DNA from: an uncultured Pelosinus sp.
GTDB taxonomy: Bacteria; Bacillota; Negativicutes; DSM-13327
Reading direction: 5' to 3'
DNA: 39,271 nucleotides
Assembly: GCA_946415545.1 (NCBI GenBank)
Contig: CAMKSY010000002.1
Location: 1 to 39,271 of the forward strand
In this document: piece by piece, positions 17,045-25,042 of the stretch
How the letters are laid out: each line of letters begins with the position of its first letter
How positions within the stretch are numbered: the stretch's first letter is position 1
Position numbers and translations under genes: made by a program
Notes under the pieces: generated by a model
What the model was told of the DNA's origin: nothing
The model's input: the letters and a program-made list of their open reading frames with translations, nothing else
The model's database searches: none

Positions 17045-19312
17045 ATGACGGATACAACGTTCCAAGAAGAAACCATTATACGGACATCAGGCTCCCATAA
17101 TTGCGGTGGTCGCTGCATTGTTAAAGCTCATGTAAAAGACGGACGCATTGTTCGCATTACCAGTGATGATGAACGTCCTGATACGGATAAAAAACCCCAA
17201 TTGCGCGGCTGCCTTCGCTGCCGGGCCTACAGGAGCTATTTGTATCATAAGGATCGGCTGAAGTATCCGATGAAGCGAATTGGCAGACGGGGAGAAGGCC
17301 TATTTAAACGTATTTCCTGGGAAGAAGCCTTAGATACGATTGCAGATCATACGAAACGTATTATGGCTGAGTACGGACCAGAGGCCATTTATCTTTCCTA
17401 TGCAACAGGCAATGCCGGGAAAGCGTCGGAACAGGTTTGGATGAGACGGCTGCTGGCACTCTATGGAGGCTATTTAGATTACTATGGAACCTATAGCTCA
17501 GCTTGTACCAATGCTGCAACTCCATATACATATGGGACTGTCAATAGTGGCAGCAGCCGAGAAGATTGGGTTAATTCCAAGCTTATCATTCTGATGGGAT
17601 TTAACCCGGCGGCGACCATTCATGGAACAAATACAGCCTATTATCTAAAAAAAGCGAAGGAAGCAGGGGCAAAAATCATTTGCATTGATCCCCTCTATTC
17701 GGAAACCGCTATCGCACTGGCAGATCAATGGATACCTATTCGCCCTACCACTGATAGCGCTCTTTTAGATGCAATGGCCTATGTGATCATTACTGAAAAT
17801 CTGCAGGATCAGGTATTCTTGGATACCTATTGTCTTGGTTTTGATGAGGAGCATATGCCGGAAGGTATTCCAGCGGGAAATTCATACAAAAGTTATATTC
17901 TTGGTAAGGGTACAGATCAGATTTCTAAAACCCCTGCCTGGGCGGAAAGATCAACAGGTATTCCAAGGGAGATCATTATTCAGCTGGCTAGGGAATATGC
18001 TCTGAATAAACCGGGTGCGCTTATCCAGGGATTTGGACCCCAGCGCCATGCCTATGGAGAACAGCCGCCCCGCAGTGGGGCGGCACTGGCTGCAATGACA
18101 GGAAACATTGGCATAAAAGGAGGCTGGGCTTCTGGCTGCGGCTCACCGTGCCGCAAACAGTATGTTGGCTCAATTCCTATTCATAACCCCTGCAAAGCAG
18201 CGATCTCCATGTACATGTGGCCGCTGGCGATTCAAAAAGGGACTGAGCTAGGAAAAAGAGAGGGTGTCCGGGGCGTAAATAAGCTGTCAGCCAATATTAA
18301 ACTGATATTTAATCTGGCAGGCAACTGCCTGATTAATCAACACTCCGATACCAATGGAACGGCAGAACTGTTAGCCGATGAAAATTTAGCCCAATTTATT
18401 GTAGTCAGTGATCATTTTCTTACAAGCAGCGCCAAATTTGCCGATATCTTACTGCCGGGTGATAATTTCATGGAACGGGAAGATATTGTATTACCTTGGT
18501 CTGCTGGCGATTATGTATTGTTTATGAATAAGGCCGTAGATACGGTTTATGAATGTCGAAACGGATATGACTGGATCAGGGATTTAGCAGAAAGGCTGGA
18601 GCTTACGGCTGAATTTACTCAAGGGAGAACGCTGGAAGACTGGCTGCGTTTCATTGTCGATGAAACCCGCAAAGAAAATCCCGGTTTTCCTTCCTATGAA
18701 GAATTTAAAGAAAAAGGTATATATGACTGGGAGTATGAGGAACCTGCAATTGCCTTTAAAGAGCAGATTGAAGATCCCAAGCACCATCCATTTCCCACTC
18801 CTTCCGGAAAAATTGAGTTTTTTTCATCACGTTTATGGGAATTAGATCAGCCTGCTGAAGTGCCTGCCATTCCCCAATATATTCCCGCATGGGAAGGACC
18901 GGAAGATTCTTTGCGAGGGACGTATCCGCTGCAATGCATTGGCCATCATACCAAACGGCGTGTACATTCCATGTTTGACAATAACGACTGGATGGAGGAA
19001 ACAGAAGCACAAGTCATCTGGATTAGCGCTTATGATGCAAAAAGGCGAGGTATAAAAAATGGTGAAAAGGTTTGTATCTATAATGCCCGGGGGAAAGTCA
19101 TACTCACCGCTAAAGTCACTCCCCGCATAATGCCGGGGGTGGTTTCGATACCCCAGGGAGGCTGGTGGTCACCGGATCAGAAGGGCATCGATCACCGGGG
19201 CTGTATCAATACATTAACCAAATACCAGCCCACGCCACTGGCTTTTGCGAATCCTCAGCATACCAACCTGGTTGAAGTGGTGAAACTGGATCAAATGGAG
19301 GCAGAGAGATGA
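17045..19312 (+). CDS. Molybdopterin oxidoreductase, DmsA-like catalytic subunit without Tat signal
   Basis: At 755 residues it aligns with DmsA: DRLKYPMKRIGRRGEG, FKRISWEEALDTIADH, GGYLDYYGTYSSACT (the Mo-coordinating Ser lies in YSS), and a C-terminal dinucleotide-binding domain (WISAYDAKRRGIKNGEKV, IPQGGWW). It would bind bis-MGD and reduce an S- or N-oxide or similar compound. Two oddities: there is no twin-arginine leader, so it should stay in the cytoplasm, and the first Cys of the N-terminal [4Fe-4S] motif is Gly16 (SGSHNCGGRC) while an extra Cys59 follows Cys56. It overlaps its iron-sulfur partner by 4 bases. The substrate cannot be read from sequence. Confidence 0.85.
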   Translation: MTDTTFQEETIIRTSGSHNCGGRCIVKAHVKDGRIVRITSDDERPDTDKKPQLRGCLRCRAYRSYLYHKDRLKYPMKRIGRRGEGLFKRISWEEALDTIADHTKRIMAEYGPEAIYLSYATGNAGKASEQVWMRRLLALYGGYLDYYGTYSSACTNAATPYTYGTVNSGSSREDWVNSKLIILMGFNPAATIHGTNTAYYLKKAKEAGAKIICIDPLYSETAIALADQWIPIRPTTDSALLDAMAYVIITENLQDQVFLDTYCLGFDEEHMPEGIPAGNSYKSYILGKGTDQISKTPAWAERSTGIPREIIIQLAREYALNKPGALIQGFGPQRHAYGEQPPRSGAALAAMTGNIGIKGGWASGCGSPCRKQYVGSIPIHNPCKAAISMYMWPLAIQKGTELGKREGVRGVNKLSANIKLIFNLAGNCLINQHSDTNGTAELLADENLAQFIVVSDHFLTSSAKFADILLPGDNFMEREDIVLPWSAGDYVLFMNKAVDTVYECRNGYDWIRDLAERLELTAEFTQGRTLEDWLRFIVDETRKENPGFPSYEEFKEKGIYDWEYEEPAIAFKEQIEDPKHHPFPTPSGKIEFFSSRLWELDQPAEVPAIPQYIPAWEGPEDSLRGTYPLQCIGHHTKRRVHSMFDNNDWMEETEAQVIWISAYDAKRRGIKNGEKVCIYNARGKVILTAKVTPRIMPGVVSIPQGGWWSPDQKGIDHRGCINTLTKYQPTPLAFANPQHTNLVEVVKLDQMEAER

Positions 19313-19890
19313 GCAAGCAGATCGCATTTTATGTTGAGCAAAAACATTGTACGGGGTGCAGTGCCTGCCAAATTGCCTGTAAAGATAAGCATAATCTGCC
19401 TCTCGGTCAGAATTTTAGACAAATTCATGCCTATGAAGGCGGCGACTTTACCATTTCTGGCAATGTTGTTTATCAAAATACCTATGCCTATTGGATATCT
19501 GTTAGCTGTAATCATTGTGTAGATGCTCCTTGCATTGCCGTGTGTCCAAGTAAAGCGATCTACAAAAGACAAGAAGATGGATTGGTGCTGATTAACGAGA
19601 AGAGTTGTATTGGCTGCCATCGTTGTTTCGCAGTTTGCCCTTATCAGGCACCACAGTTTGATGCTGCCACCAGCAAGATGAAAAAATGTGACTTCTGCCA
19701 GGATCTCTTGCTGCAAGGAATCTCGCCGGCTTGTGTTTCAGCCTGCCCTATGCGTGTGCTGGGATATGGCGAGCTCGGTGAATTAGAGAAAAAGTATGGA
19801 AATACCAGCTGGGTAAAGGGATTGCCCAATACATCCAACATCAAACCTGCTTGGGTTCTGCTGCCCCACCGTGATGCAGTTGATGTATGA
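19309..19890 (+). CDS. DmsB-like four-cluster ferredoxin subunit
   Basis: A 193-residue protein with four complete cysteine groups: CTGCSACQIAC (residues 14-24), CNHCVDAPCIAVC, CIGCHRCFAVC and CDFCQ...CVSAC, as in DmsB. It would pass electrons to the DmsA-like subunit through four [4Fe-4S] clusters. The start overlaps the dmsA-like stop. No DmsC membrane anchor or DmsD chaperone follows; a terminator closes the operon. The electron donor must therefore be soluble or encoded elsewhere. Confidence 0.9.
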   Translation: MSKQIAFYVEQKHCTGCSACQIACKDKHNLPLGQNFRQIHAYEGGDFTISGNVVYQNTYAYWISVSCNHCVDAPCIAVCPSKAIYKRQEDGLVLINEKSCIGCHRCFAVCPYQAPQFDAATSKMKKCDFCQDLLLQGISPACVSACPMRVLGYGELGELEKKYGNTSWVKGLPNTSNIKPAWVLLPHRDAVDV

Positions 19891-19919
19891 TCAAGCAGGA
19901 ATTAGCGTTTGATGAAGAG

Positions 19920-19966
19920 AAGATACTCATACCTTACAGATTGTAGGTTATGGGTATCTTTTTTAT
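19920..19966 (+). terminator. Intrinsic terminator of the dmsAB-like operon
   Basis: AGATACTCATACCT (from 19921) pairs with AGGTTATGGGTATCT (to 19959) and runs into TTTTTT. Confidence 0.85.
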
Positions 19967-20150
19967 AGTAATAAAAAGTTATTTCTAAGATCGTATTGAT
20001 GCAAAGGAGTCTTGCATTATAAGAAGTGAATAGTTCTGATGTCTATTTAAATAAAATACCAGCGCAACGTCGTGGAATTTCAAGGGAATGTATAGGATTC
20101 AAATTGTCTGAATGCATAAGATTAAGGTGGAAAAATAGGAGGTGTTATTC

Positions 20151-21410
20151 ATGATTTGGATTGGCATTTTAATTGTCGCGTTCACATTTTTTGCTATCAT
20201 TAAACGTTATGAAACCAGGCTGGTTCTATTTGTAGCTGGCGTGACAATGGCTTTAGTTGTTGGTAAGCCTTTAGTAGCTATAGATGCCTTTGCTAAAACA
20301 ATGGTTAGTGGAGGACTTGTAACAACGATCTGTACAGTAATGGGCTTTTCTTATGTAATGAAACTAACGGGCTGTGATAGTCATCTCGTAAAATTATTAA
20401 CGAGTTTACTAAAACAAGCGAAGTTTATCCTGATACCAGGAGCGGTTATCGTAACATGGATCATTAATATTGCTTTACCGAGTACCGCCGGCTGTGCTGC
20501 CGCTGTTGGCGCCGTATTAATACCTACATTAATCGTATCTGGCGTACACCCTGCGATGGCTGCAGCTTGTGTCATGTCTGGTACCATTGGCAGTGTCATG
20601 AGCCCTGGTCTTGCACATAATCCATTTGTCGCAAAGTTAGCCAATGTTGATGTGATGACAGTGATTGCTGGCCATACGATTCCTGCCCTGATTTCACTTG
20701 CTGTTGCAGCAGTAATGCTGACAATTGTTTGCCATTTGCGAAATGAAGGCGCCAGCGCTGATCGGTCTACTAAAATTGTTAGTGATGATGAAAAATTTAA
20801 GGTTAACGTTATAAAAGCTGTAGTTCCCGTCATTCCTCTGGTCTTGTTGGTACTAGGGAGCAAAATGGTTGCTTTGATTCCCGAAATTACAGTTCCCCAA
20901 GCTATGATTATAGGTGCCATGCTTGGAGTTGTTGTAATATGGGGCAACGCGCAAGAAATATCTAGAAGCTTTTTTAAGGGGATGGGTGACTCTTATGGCG
21001 AAATAATGGGTATTATTATTTCAGCAGCAGTATTCACTCAGGGAATGGATACCATTGGGCTTACTGGTGCACTAATTGAGAATATGAAAGAATCACAGGA
21101 TGTAGCAAGATATGCAGCATCTATCGGTCCATTTTTCATCGCAGTTTTAAGTGGATCCGGTGATGCGGCTGCTCTTGCTTTCAATGGTGCAGTCACTCCT
21201 CATGCTGCGCAGTTTGGGTTTAAAATTACAGATATGGGCTCCCTCGCTACAATATCTGCTGGTTTAGGACGTACAATGTCTCCCGTTGCTGGTGGTGCCA
21301 TTGTATGTGCAACAATAGCTGGTGTAAATCCGATAGAGATCGCTAAACGTACCGCTCCGGGAATGTTTTGTGCCCTTGTTGCGGTCTTAATTGTTTCCTC
21401 ATTCAATTAA
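20151..21410 (+). CDS. DcuC-family dicarboxylate carrier homologue (second copy)
   Basis: The ATG at 20151 follows TAGGAGGTG; the GTG at 20142 is inside that site. The 419-residue protein has about 12 hydrophobic segments with DcuC-type motifs: SYVMKLTGCDSHLVKLL, NIALPSTAGCAAAVGAVL, SGTIGSVMSPGLAHNPFVA, SGSGDAAALAFNGAVTPHA and GLGRTMSPVAGGAIVCATI. It is well diverged from the carrier at 11919. It stands alone between two terminators, next to a LysR gene on the same strand. The substrate is probably a C4-dicarboxylate but is not proven. Confidence 0.85.
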   Translation: MIWIGILIVAFTFFAIIKRYETRLVLFVAGVTMALVVGKPLVAIDAFAKTMVSGGLVTTICTVMGFSYVMKLTGCDSHLVKLLTSLLKQAKFILIPGAVIVTWIINIALPSTAGCAAAVGAVLIPTLIVSGVHPAMAAACVMSGTIGSVMSPGLAHNPFVAKLANVDVMTVIAGHTIPALISLAVAAVMLTIVCHLRNEGASADRSTKIVSDDEKFKVNVIKAVVPVIPLVLLVLGSKMVALIPEITVPQAMIIGAMLGVVVIWGNAQEISRSFFKGMGDSYGEIMGIIISAAVFTQGMDTIGLTGALIENMKESQDVARYAASIGPFFIAVLSGSGDAAALAFNGAVTPHAAQFGFKITDMGSLATISAGLGRTMSPVAGGAIVCATIAGVNPIEIAKRTAPGMFCALVAVLIVSSFN

Positions 21411-21449
21411 CTGGCTGCTTAGCTCCAATGTCAGATATGATTTCTCATG

Positions 21450-21508
21450 AATAACAGGGCTCATTACTACAATGGTTGTATAAATCGTGGTAAATGAGCC
21501 CTGTTATT
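21450..21508. terminator. Long hairpin after the second DcuC-type gene
   Basis: AATAACAGGGCTCATT (21450-21465) pairs exactly with AATGAGCCCTGTTATT (21493-21508) around a 27-base loop. The T-run is poor, so it may act partly as a stabilising hairpin. Confidence 0.65.
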
Positions 21509-21628
21509 ATGCTGTTTGTTACATTTTAGCGTGAGTTGCCATATCATGGGATAGCGATTATAATTGCTTTGACATGAGTTATTTATTGCTACGGTTTAAG
21601 TTAGAACCCTTTTGTATAGGAGGTCAAA

Positions 21629-22576
21629 ATGGAGATACGACATCTGGAATATTTTATAGAGGTAGCCCGCCAAAAGAGTTTCAGTAAGGCGGCTGACCAA
21701 ATGCATATTTCTCAGCCGTCGATTAGTAAAATAATTAAAGAGATTGAAGGTCATTTTGGAGTGGTGCTGTTTTATCGTACTACAAAGTATGTAGAATTGA
21801 CTGACGCAGGTGAAATTATTTTGGAACAAGCAGAGAAGATTGTTTCATCTTTTCAAAATATAAATGCTAATTTAGTTGGAGGATCTAATTTAAAATCAGG
21901 GAAGATACGGATCGGTATCCCGCCAATTACAGGTCTGACATCCTTCTCCCGTTTATTTGGCCCGTTTAAAAGGTCTTATCCAAACATTAACATACAGTTA
22001 TTTGAGTGCGGATCGAAGAAAATTGAAACGGGTATATTAGATGGTACACTAGACGTAGGTATCCTATGTATCCCACCTAGTGATCAGGAACTTTATGAAA
22101 TGATCTGCAGTATCCAAGATCCTCTGCGGCTTGTCGTCCATCCAGAGCACCCTTTTGCAAAATGTGAAATCATTGACTATGCCAATCTGATCAATGAATC
22201 CTTTGTGCTGTATAGTAATGACTTTAGTTTAAACGACCTCATTATTGATCGGTGCATGCAAGCCGGATTTCGCCCTAATGTTATTTTTGAAACGCTGCAG
22301 CTTGAACTGATGACCCAACTGGTTGCAGATCATTTTGGTATCGCTCTATTGCCAAGTACTGTTTGTCAGCACCTGGACGCTAATGCACTGACCTCTCTTC
22401 CATTAGCAGATCCGCCTGTCTATTTACAATTAGGAGTAGCTTGGAAAAAAGACCGATATGTTTCTCACGCCACCAAAGCATGGCTGCAATTTGTAAAAGA
22501 CAAGATCGATTTCGATGATAAGAAACCTGATATTACGCGGCATCAATGGTTTTGGGATATTGCAGCTCCATCCTAA
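21629..22576 (+). CDS. LysR-family regulator with an added QWFWD-containing tail
   Basis: A 315-residue LysR protein: helix-turn-helix EIRHLEYFIEVARQKSFSKA, QMHISQPSISKIIKEIE, GVVLFYRTTKYVELT, then an effector domain starting IRIGIPPITGLTSFSRLFG. The usual domain ends near AWLQFVKDKI (about residue 295). About 15 to 20 extra residues follow and end DITRHQWFWDIAAPS. The same tail ends the 47-residue protein at 22786. The start follows AGGAGG. The upstream DcuC-type carrier or the small downstream gene are plausible targets. Confidence 0.9.
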   Translation: MEIRHLEYFIEVARQKSFSKAADQMHISQPSISKIIKEIEGHFGVVLFYRTTKYVELTDAGEIILEQAEKIVSSFQNINANLVGGSNLKSGKIRIGIPPITGLTSFSRLFGPFKRSYPNINIQLFECGSKKIETGILDGTLDVGILCIPPSDQELYEMICSIQDPLRLVVHPEHPFAKCEIIDYANLINESFVLYSNDFSLNDLIIDRCMQAGFRPNVIFETLQLELMTQLVADHFGIALLPSTVCQHLDANALTSLPLADPPVYLQLGVAWKKDRYVSHATKAWLQFVKDKIDFDDKKPDITRHQWFWDIAAPS

Positions 22577-22662
22577 ATAAAAACATTCATTTCATCTTTT
22601 ATCTGTATACATGGTAATTACCCTCGCCCTTTCCTGTGATCACTGCTTTTAGGCTACTTATT

Positions 22663-22691
22663 CCGAATCTAAATGCAATATATGCCGAATC
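22663..22691 (+). promoter_or_regulatory. Direct repeat upstream of the small-gene promoter
   Basis: CCGAATC occurs at 22663-22669 and 22685-22691, 22 bases apart (two helical turns), ending six bases before the -35. This is where an activator such as the adjacent LysR could bind. Confidence 0.35.
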
Positions 22692-22696
22692 CGTAT

Positions 22697-22725
22697 TTCA
22701 CTTCCGATTGTAAGAGGAATACAAT
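22697..22725 (+). promoter_or_regulatory. Likely promoter of the 47-residue gene
   Basis: TTCACT (22697-22702) and TACAAT (22720-22725) are 17 bases apart. The weak -35 fits an activated promoter. Confidence 0.5.
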
Positions 22726-22785
22726 AAGATCAAGGCAAGCGTTATAAGTATGCTAAGCAGCCAACTTACGATTAGGAGGGGTATT

Positions 22786-22929
22786 ATGAGCAGTTCAATC
22801 AATGTTCTAGATCAGAATATCTTTGATAAGCCAGAAGAAGAATCTTCTATTGAAGTTAAGAAAGATGAAGTGAAAGTTGTGGATATCACACAGCAGCAAT
22901 GGTTTTGGGATCAGGCAGTCATGTCATAA
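22786..22929 (+). CDS. 47-residue protein with QWFWD tail, unknown function
   Basis: The ATG follows a very strong TAGGAGGGG site six bases upstream, and the ORF has its own likely promoter (22697-22725) and a strong terminator (22974). The product is acidic and Lys/Glu/Val-rich in the middle (residues 15-33), looks disordered and ends DITQQQWFWDQAVMS. There is no signal peptide or membrane segment. The last 48 bases of the gene match the end of the LysR gene at 22529-22576 at 35 of 48 positions, including a 15-base identical block, so the tails share ancestry. I do not recognise the family. It could be a modified-peptide precursor, a small partner of the regulator, or a docking-motif protein; all three are guesses. 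Confidence 0.8.
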   Translation: MSSSINVLDQNIFDKPEEESSIEVKKDEVKVVDITQQQWFWDQAVMS

Positions 22930-22973
22930 AATCGTTTTTACTGTATTGTACAACAAAGCAATAGAAGTTTTAC

Positions 22974-23003
22974 AGGTTTGGCTCTTCTGCCAAACCTTTT
23001 TTC
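22974..23003 (+). terminator. Intrinsic terminator of the 47-residue gene
   Basis: AGGTTTGGC (22974-22982) pairs exactly with GCCAAACCT (22989-22997), followed by TTTTTT. Confidence 0.92.
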
Positions 23004-23015
23004 TACTTGTTATCT

Positions 23016-23043
23016 GGGACGCGGGGACAGGTTCCTTGTCCCA
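23016..23043. repeat. REP-like palindrome (GGGACAGG..CCTTGTCCC type)
   Basis: TGGGAC (23016-23021) pairs with GTCCCA (23038-23043) and GGGACA (23024-23029) with TGTCCC (23037-23042). The core GGGGACAGGTTCC is a repeat I recognise from many clostridial genomes, where it is linked with REP-associated tyrosine transposases. It marks the break point of the nitroreductase remnant. Confidence 0.6.
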
Positions 23044-23144
23044 ATTGGCTGCATCAAATATTTTGAGTAGATCTTCTCTTTTACCGGGTTCGTCTTATAC
23101 TTGCCAATGGATCTTCGTTTTTTTATTACCTCAAAAAATTCCAC
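23043..23144 (-). pseudogene. Nitroreductase N-terminal remnant, frameshifted and truncated
   Basis: On the minus strand a GTG at 23144, with GGAG nine bases upstream, opens (M)EFFEVIKKRRSIGKYKTNPVK, a textbook nitroreductase N-terminus. A two-base duplication (near 23070) then shifts the frame; the proper continuation EDLLKIFDAANW is found in another frame and stops at the REP-like repeat at 23043. The FMN-binding remainder is absent. The remnant is divergent from the HxlR regulator at 23271, the usual arrangement for HxlR-controlled reductases. Confidence 0.7.
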
Positions 23145-23204
23145 GATGATTCACTCCGATTCATTTTTCGGACTCTTGCATTAATAGTATCTTTATATGA
23201 TTTT

Positions 23205-23234
23205 TTGCAAGTACGCATATTTATATGATATACT
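23205..23234 (+). promoter_or_regulatory. Likely promoter of the HxlR gene
   Basis: TTGCAA (23205-23210) and TATACT (23229-23234) are 18 bases apart, about 30 bases before the start codon. Confidence 0.6.
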
Positions 23235-23270
23235 ACTAAAAACAATACTATTGAGAAGGACACAAGAATT

Positions 23271-23627
23271 ATGGCAAAATTTCATATTCAAGAAGGAACT
23301 TGCCCAGTACTCGCCGTTCAAAATCTCATTACTGGAAAGTGGAAGCTTCTGATTTTATGGCAATTGAGTCAGGGAACGAAACGGTTTAATGAGCTGCAAA
23401 AGCTGCTGCCGGATATTTCCCAAGGAATACTTACCCACCAATTGCGGGAATTAGAGCAGGATGGGCTCGTTCATAGAGAAGTCTATAAGGAAGTGCCGCC
23501 TAAGGTTGAGTATTCATTAACCGAGATAGGGCAGAGCTTTGTACCTGTTTTGCAAGTTGTGTGCGAATGGGGAGCCGCGTATTTAAGTAATATAAAATCC
23601 TTAAATGAGAAAAATCCTGCAACGTAG
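23271..23627 (+). CDS. HxlR-family transcriptional regulator
   Basis: A 118-residue single-domain winged helix: [20 protein letters not shown] (about residues 12-31), then [20 protein letters not shown] and the wing [14 protein letters not shown]. The first Cys (C12) is the conserved, sometimes redox-active Cys of this family. HxlR regulators usually control a neighbouring divergent oxidoreductase; here that partner is the broken nitroreductase at 23043-23144. About 240 bases with no recognisable gene follow. Confidence 0.92.
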   Translation: MAKFHIQEGTCPVLAVQNLITGKWKLLILWQLSQGTKRFNELQKLLPDISQGILTHQLRELEQDGLVHREVYKEVPPKVEYSLTEIGQSFVPVLQVVCEWGAAYLSNIKSLNEKNPAT

Positions 23628-23870
23628 TGATCCATCTTTTCTTAGGTAAGAGGATGAAAATGTAATTAATGAACAAAATAAAAGTGCATACCCAAGCTGA
23701 GTAAGGGGAGGTCTGAAATTATACTTCAGCATATAAGCGTTGAACCATTTGGTGGAACTATGCTTCTTATCAATTATTTGATGATGCATAATTATTATGG
23801 CAAATGCCGCTATGCAGCAAGAGCTAATCTTTGTTTCTGCGGCTTATTCTATATAAAGTGAGGTTTGTAC

Positions 23871-24773
23871 ATGCAACAAGAACAACCAAAACAACAGAAA
23901 CAACCAAAACAACCAAAACAACCAAAACAACGGGTCTGGAAAGAAATAAAGCGATATATTATCCTTTTTATCGGTTCTGTTATCTACGCTGCTGGTCTGG
24001 AAATATTCTTAGTTCCCAACAACGTTATCGATGGCGGTGTGGTTGGTATTGCCATTATGGCGAGTCATCTGACGGGCTTGCCGCTGGGCGTATTCTTAAT
24101 TACCATAAATATTCCATTCATTTATTTGGGATATAAGCAAATTGGTAAAACTTTTACATTATCAACGATATTTTCGATTATCGTCTTGTCCTATTTCACT
24201 AAAATGTTCTTGCCGGTTCCCGGTTTTACAGATGATTTATTCTTAGCGTCAATCTTTGGCGGAATCATTTTAGGGATCGGTGTAGGACTCATTGTGCGTT
24301 ATGGCGGATCCTTAGATGGTTCAGAAATAGTAGCAATCTTGATGGACAAAAAAAGCAGCTTTTCTGTGGGCGAAATTGTCATGATTATCAACTTATTTAT
24401 CTTAAGTGCAGCCGGATTGGTATTTGGCTGGGATCGAGCCATGTATTCTTTGGTCACATATTTTATCGCTTCGAAGGTAATTGATATCGTCATTGAAGGT
24501 CTGGATGAATCAAAAGCTGTTATTATTGTTTCAGATCATTCGGCATCTATTGCCGAAGCCCTCATGGCCCGTCTGGGAAGGGGTGTGACGATCTTACATG
24601 GAGAAGGTGCCTATAAAGGTGACGAAAAACATATTCTCTACACAGTGATTACTAGGCTGGAGATAGCAAAATTTAAATCGCTTGTTTCAGAGATTGATGA
24701 AGATGCTTTTATAACGATCAACGATGTGCATGATGTAATGGGTGGCACGTTTAAAAAGAAAGCCATTCACTAA
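23871..24773 (+). CDS. YitT-family membrane protein (DUF161 and DUF2179)
   Basis: I chose the ATG at 23871 after AAAGTGAGG; a TTG six bases upstream is less likely. The 300-residue protein starts with a Gln-Pro-Lys repeat (about residues 5-20), then about five hydrophobic segments containing YAAGLEIFLVPNNVIDGGVV and YGGSLDGSEIVAI, and a cytoplasmic C-terminal DUF2179 domain of about 80 residues (KAVIIVSDHSASIAEALMAR, GRGVTILHGEGAYKG). The conserved GG/DG motifs of YitT are present. Family function is not settled. Confidence 0.9.
   Translation: MQQEQPKQQKQPKQPKQPKQRVWKEIKRYIILFIGSVIYAAGLEIFLVPNNVIDGGVVGIAIMASHLTGLPLGVFLITINIPFIYLGYKQIGKTFTLSTIFSIIVLSYFTKMFLPVPGFTDDLFLASIFGGIILGIGVGLIVRYGGSLDGSEIVAILMDKKSSFSVGEIVMIINLFILSAAGLVFGWDRAMYSLVTYFIASKVIDIVIEGLDESKAVIIVSDHSASIAEALMARLGRGVTILHGEGAYKGDEKHILYTVITRLEIAKFKSLVSEIDEDAFITINDVHDVMGGTFKKKAIH
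23883..23930 (+). repeat. Five 9-base tandem units encoding Gln-Pro-Lys
   Basis: CAACCAAAA is repeated five times (one copy CAACAGAAA) from 23883 to 23927, then CAACGG. It lies just after the start codon and codes QPK QQK QPK QPK QPK. Copy number could change by slippage without shifting the frame. Confidence 0.75.
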
Positions 24774-24875
24774 ACGAAAAATAGGTGACCAATACGGTGA
24801 TGAAAAATCATGTTCTTACTGTATCGGGATAAGCGTATCGTTGTAAGAGGTTGGGGATATCTGGTATGGAGTAAG

Positions 24876-24922
24876 GAGAAAGCTACCTGTGATCTACGTT
24901 TGTAGTAGCGGGTAGCTTTCTC
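24876..24922. terminator. Long hairpin after the YitT gene
   Basis: GAGAAAGCTACC (24876-24887) pairs with GGTAGCTTTCTC (24911-24922); an inner GATCTAC/GTAGT helix extends it. No good T-run follows. The rest of 24774-25042 shows no gene. Confidence 0.55.
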
Positions 24923-25042
24923 ATATCCTTTGTCATGGTTTGTGGCAAGTGGCATTGGCTGCTTCTAACATGTGTGAGTTGTGATTACTGGCACCACTAG
25001 CCGCTATCAGTGTTGTATTCCCAAGGAATAAAGATTTTCGCT

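Noticed and set aside
20381-20947. 188-codon minus-strand ORF inside the second DcuC-type gene
   Set aside because: Low-complexity Thr/Ala/Ile antisense shadow; the plus-strand carrier is clearly real.
22877-23149. 90-codon plus-strand ORF after the LysR gene
   Set aside because: It lies in another frame of the 47-residue gene, crosses its terminator and the REP-like repeat, and has no ribosome site. The 47-residue ORF with a strong site explains the region better.
23601-23789. 62-codon minus-strand ORF after the HxlR gene
   Set aside because: No ribosome site and no recognisable motif; it overlaps the HxlR end.
23883-23930. Short CRISPR-like repeat array
   Set aside because: The units are contiguous 9-base codon repeats without spacers and lie within a coding sequence.
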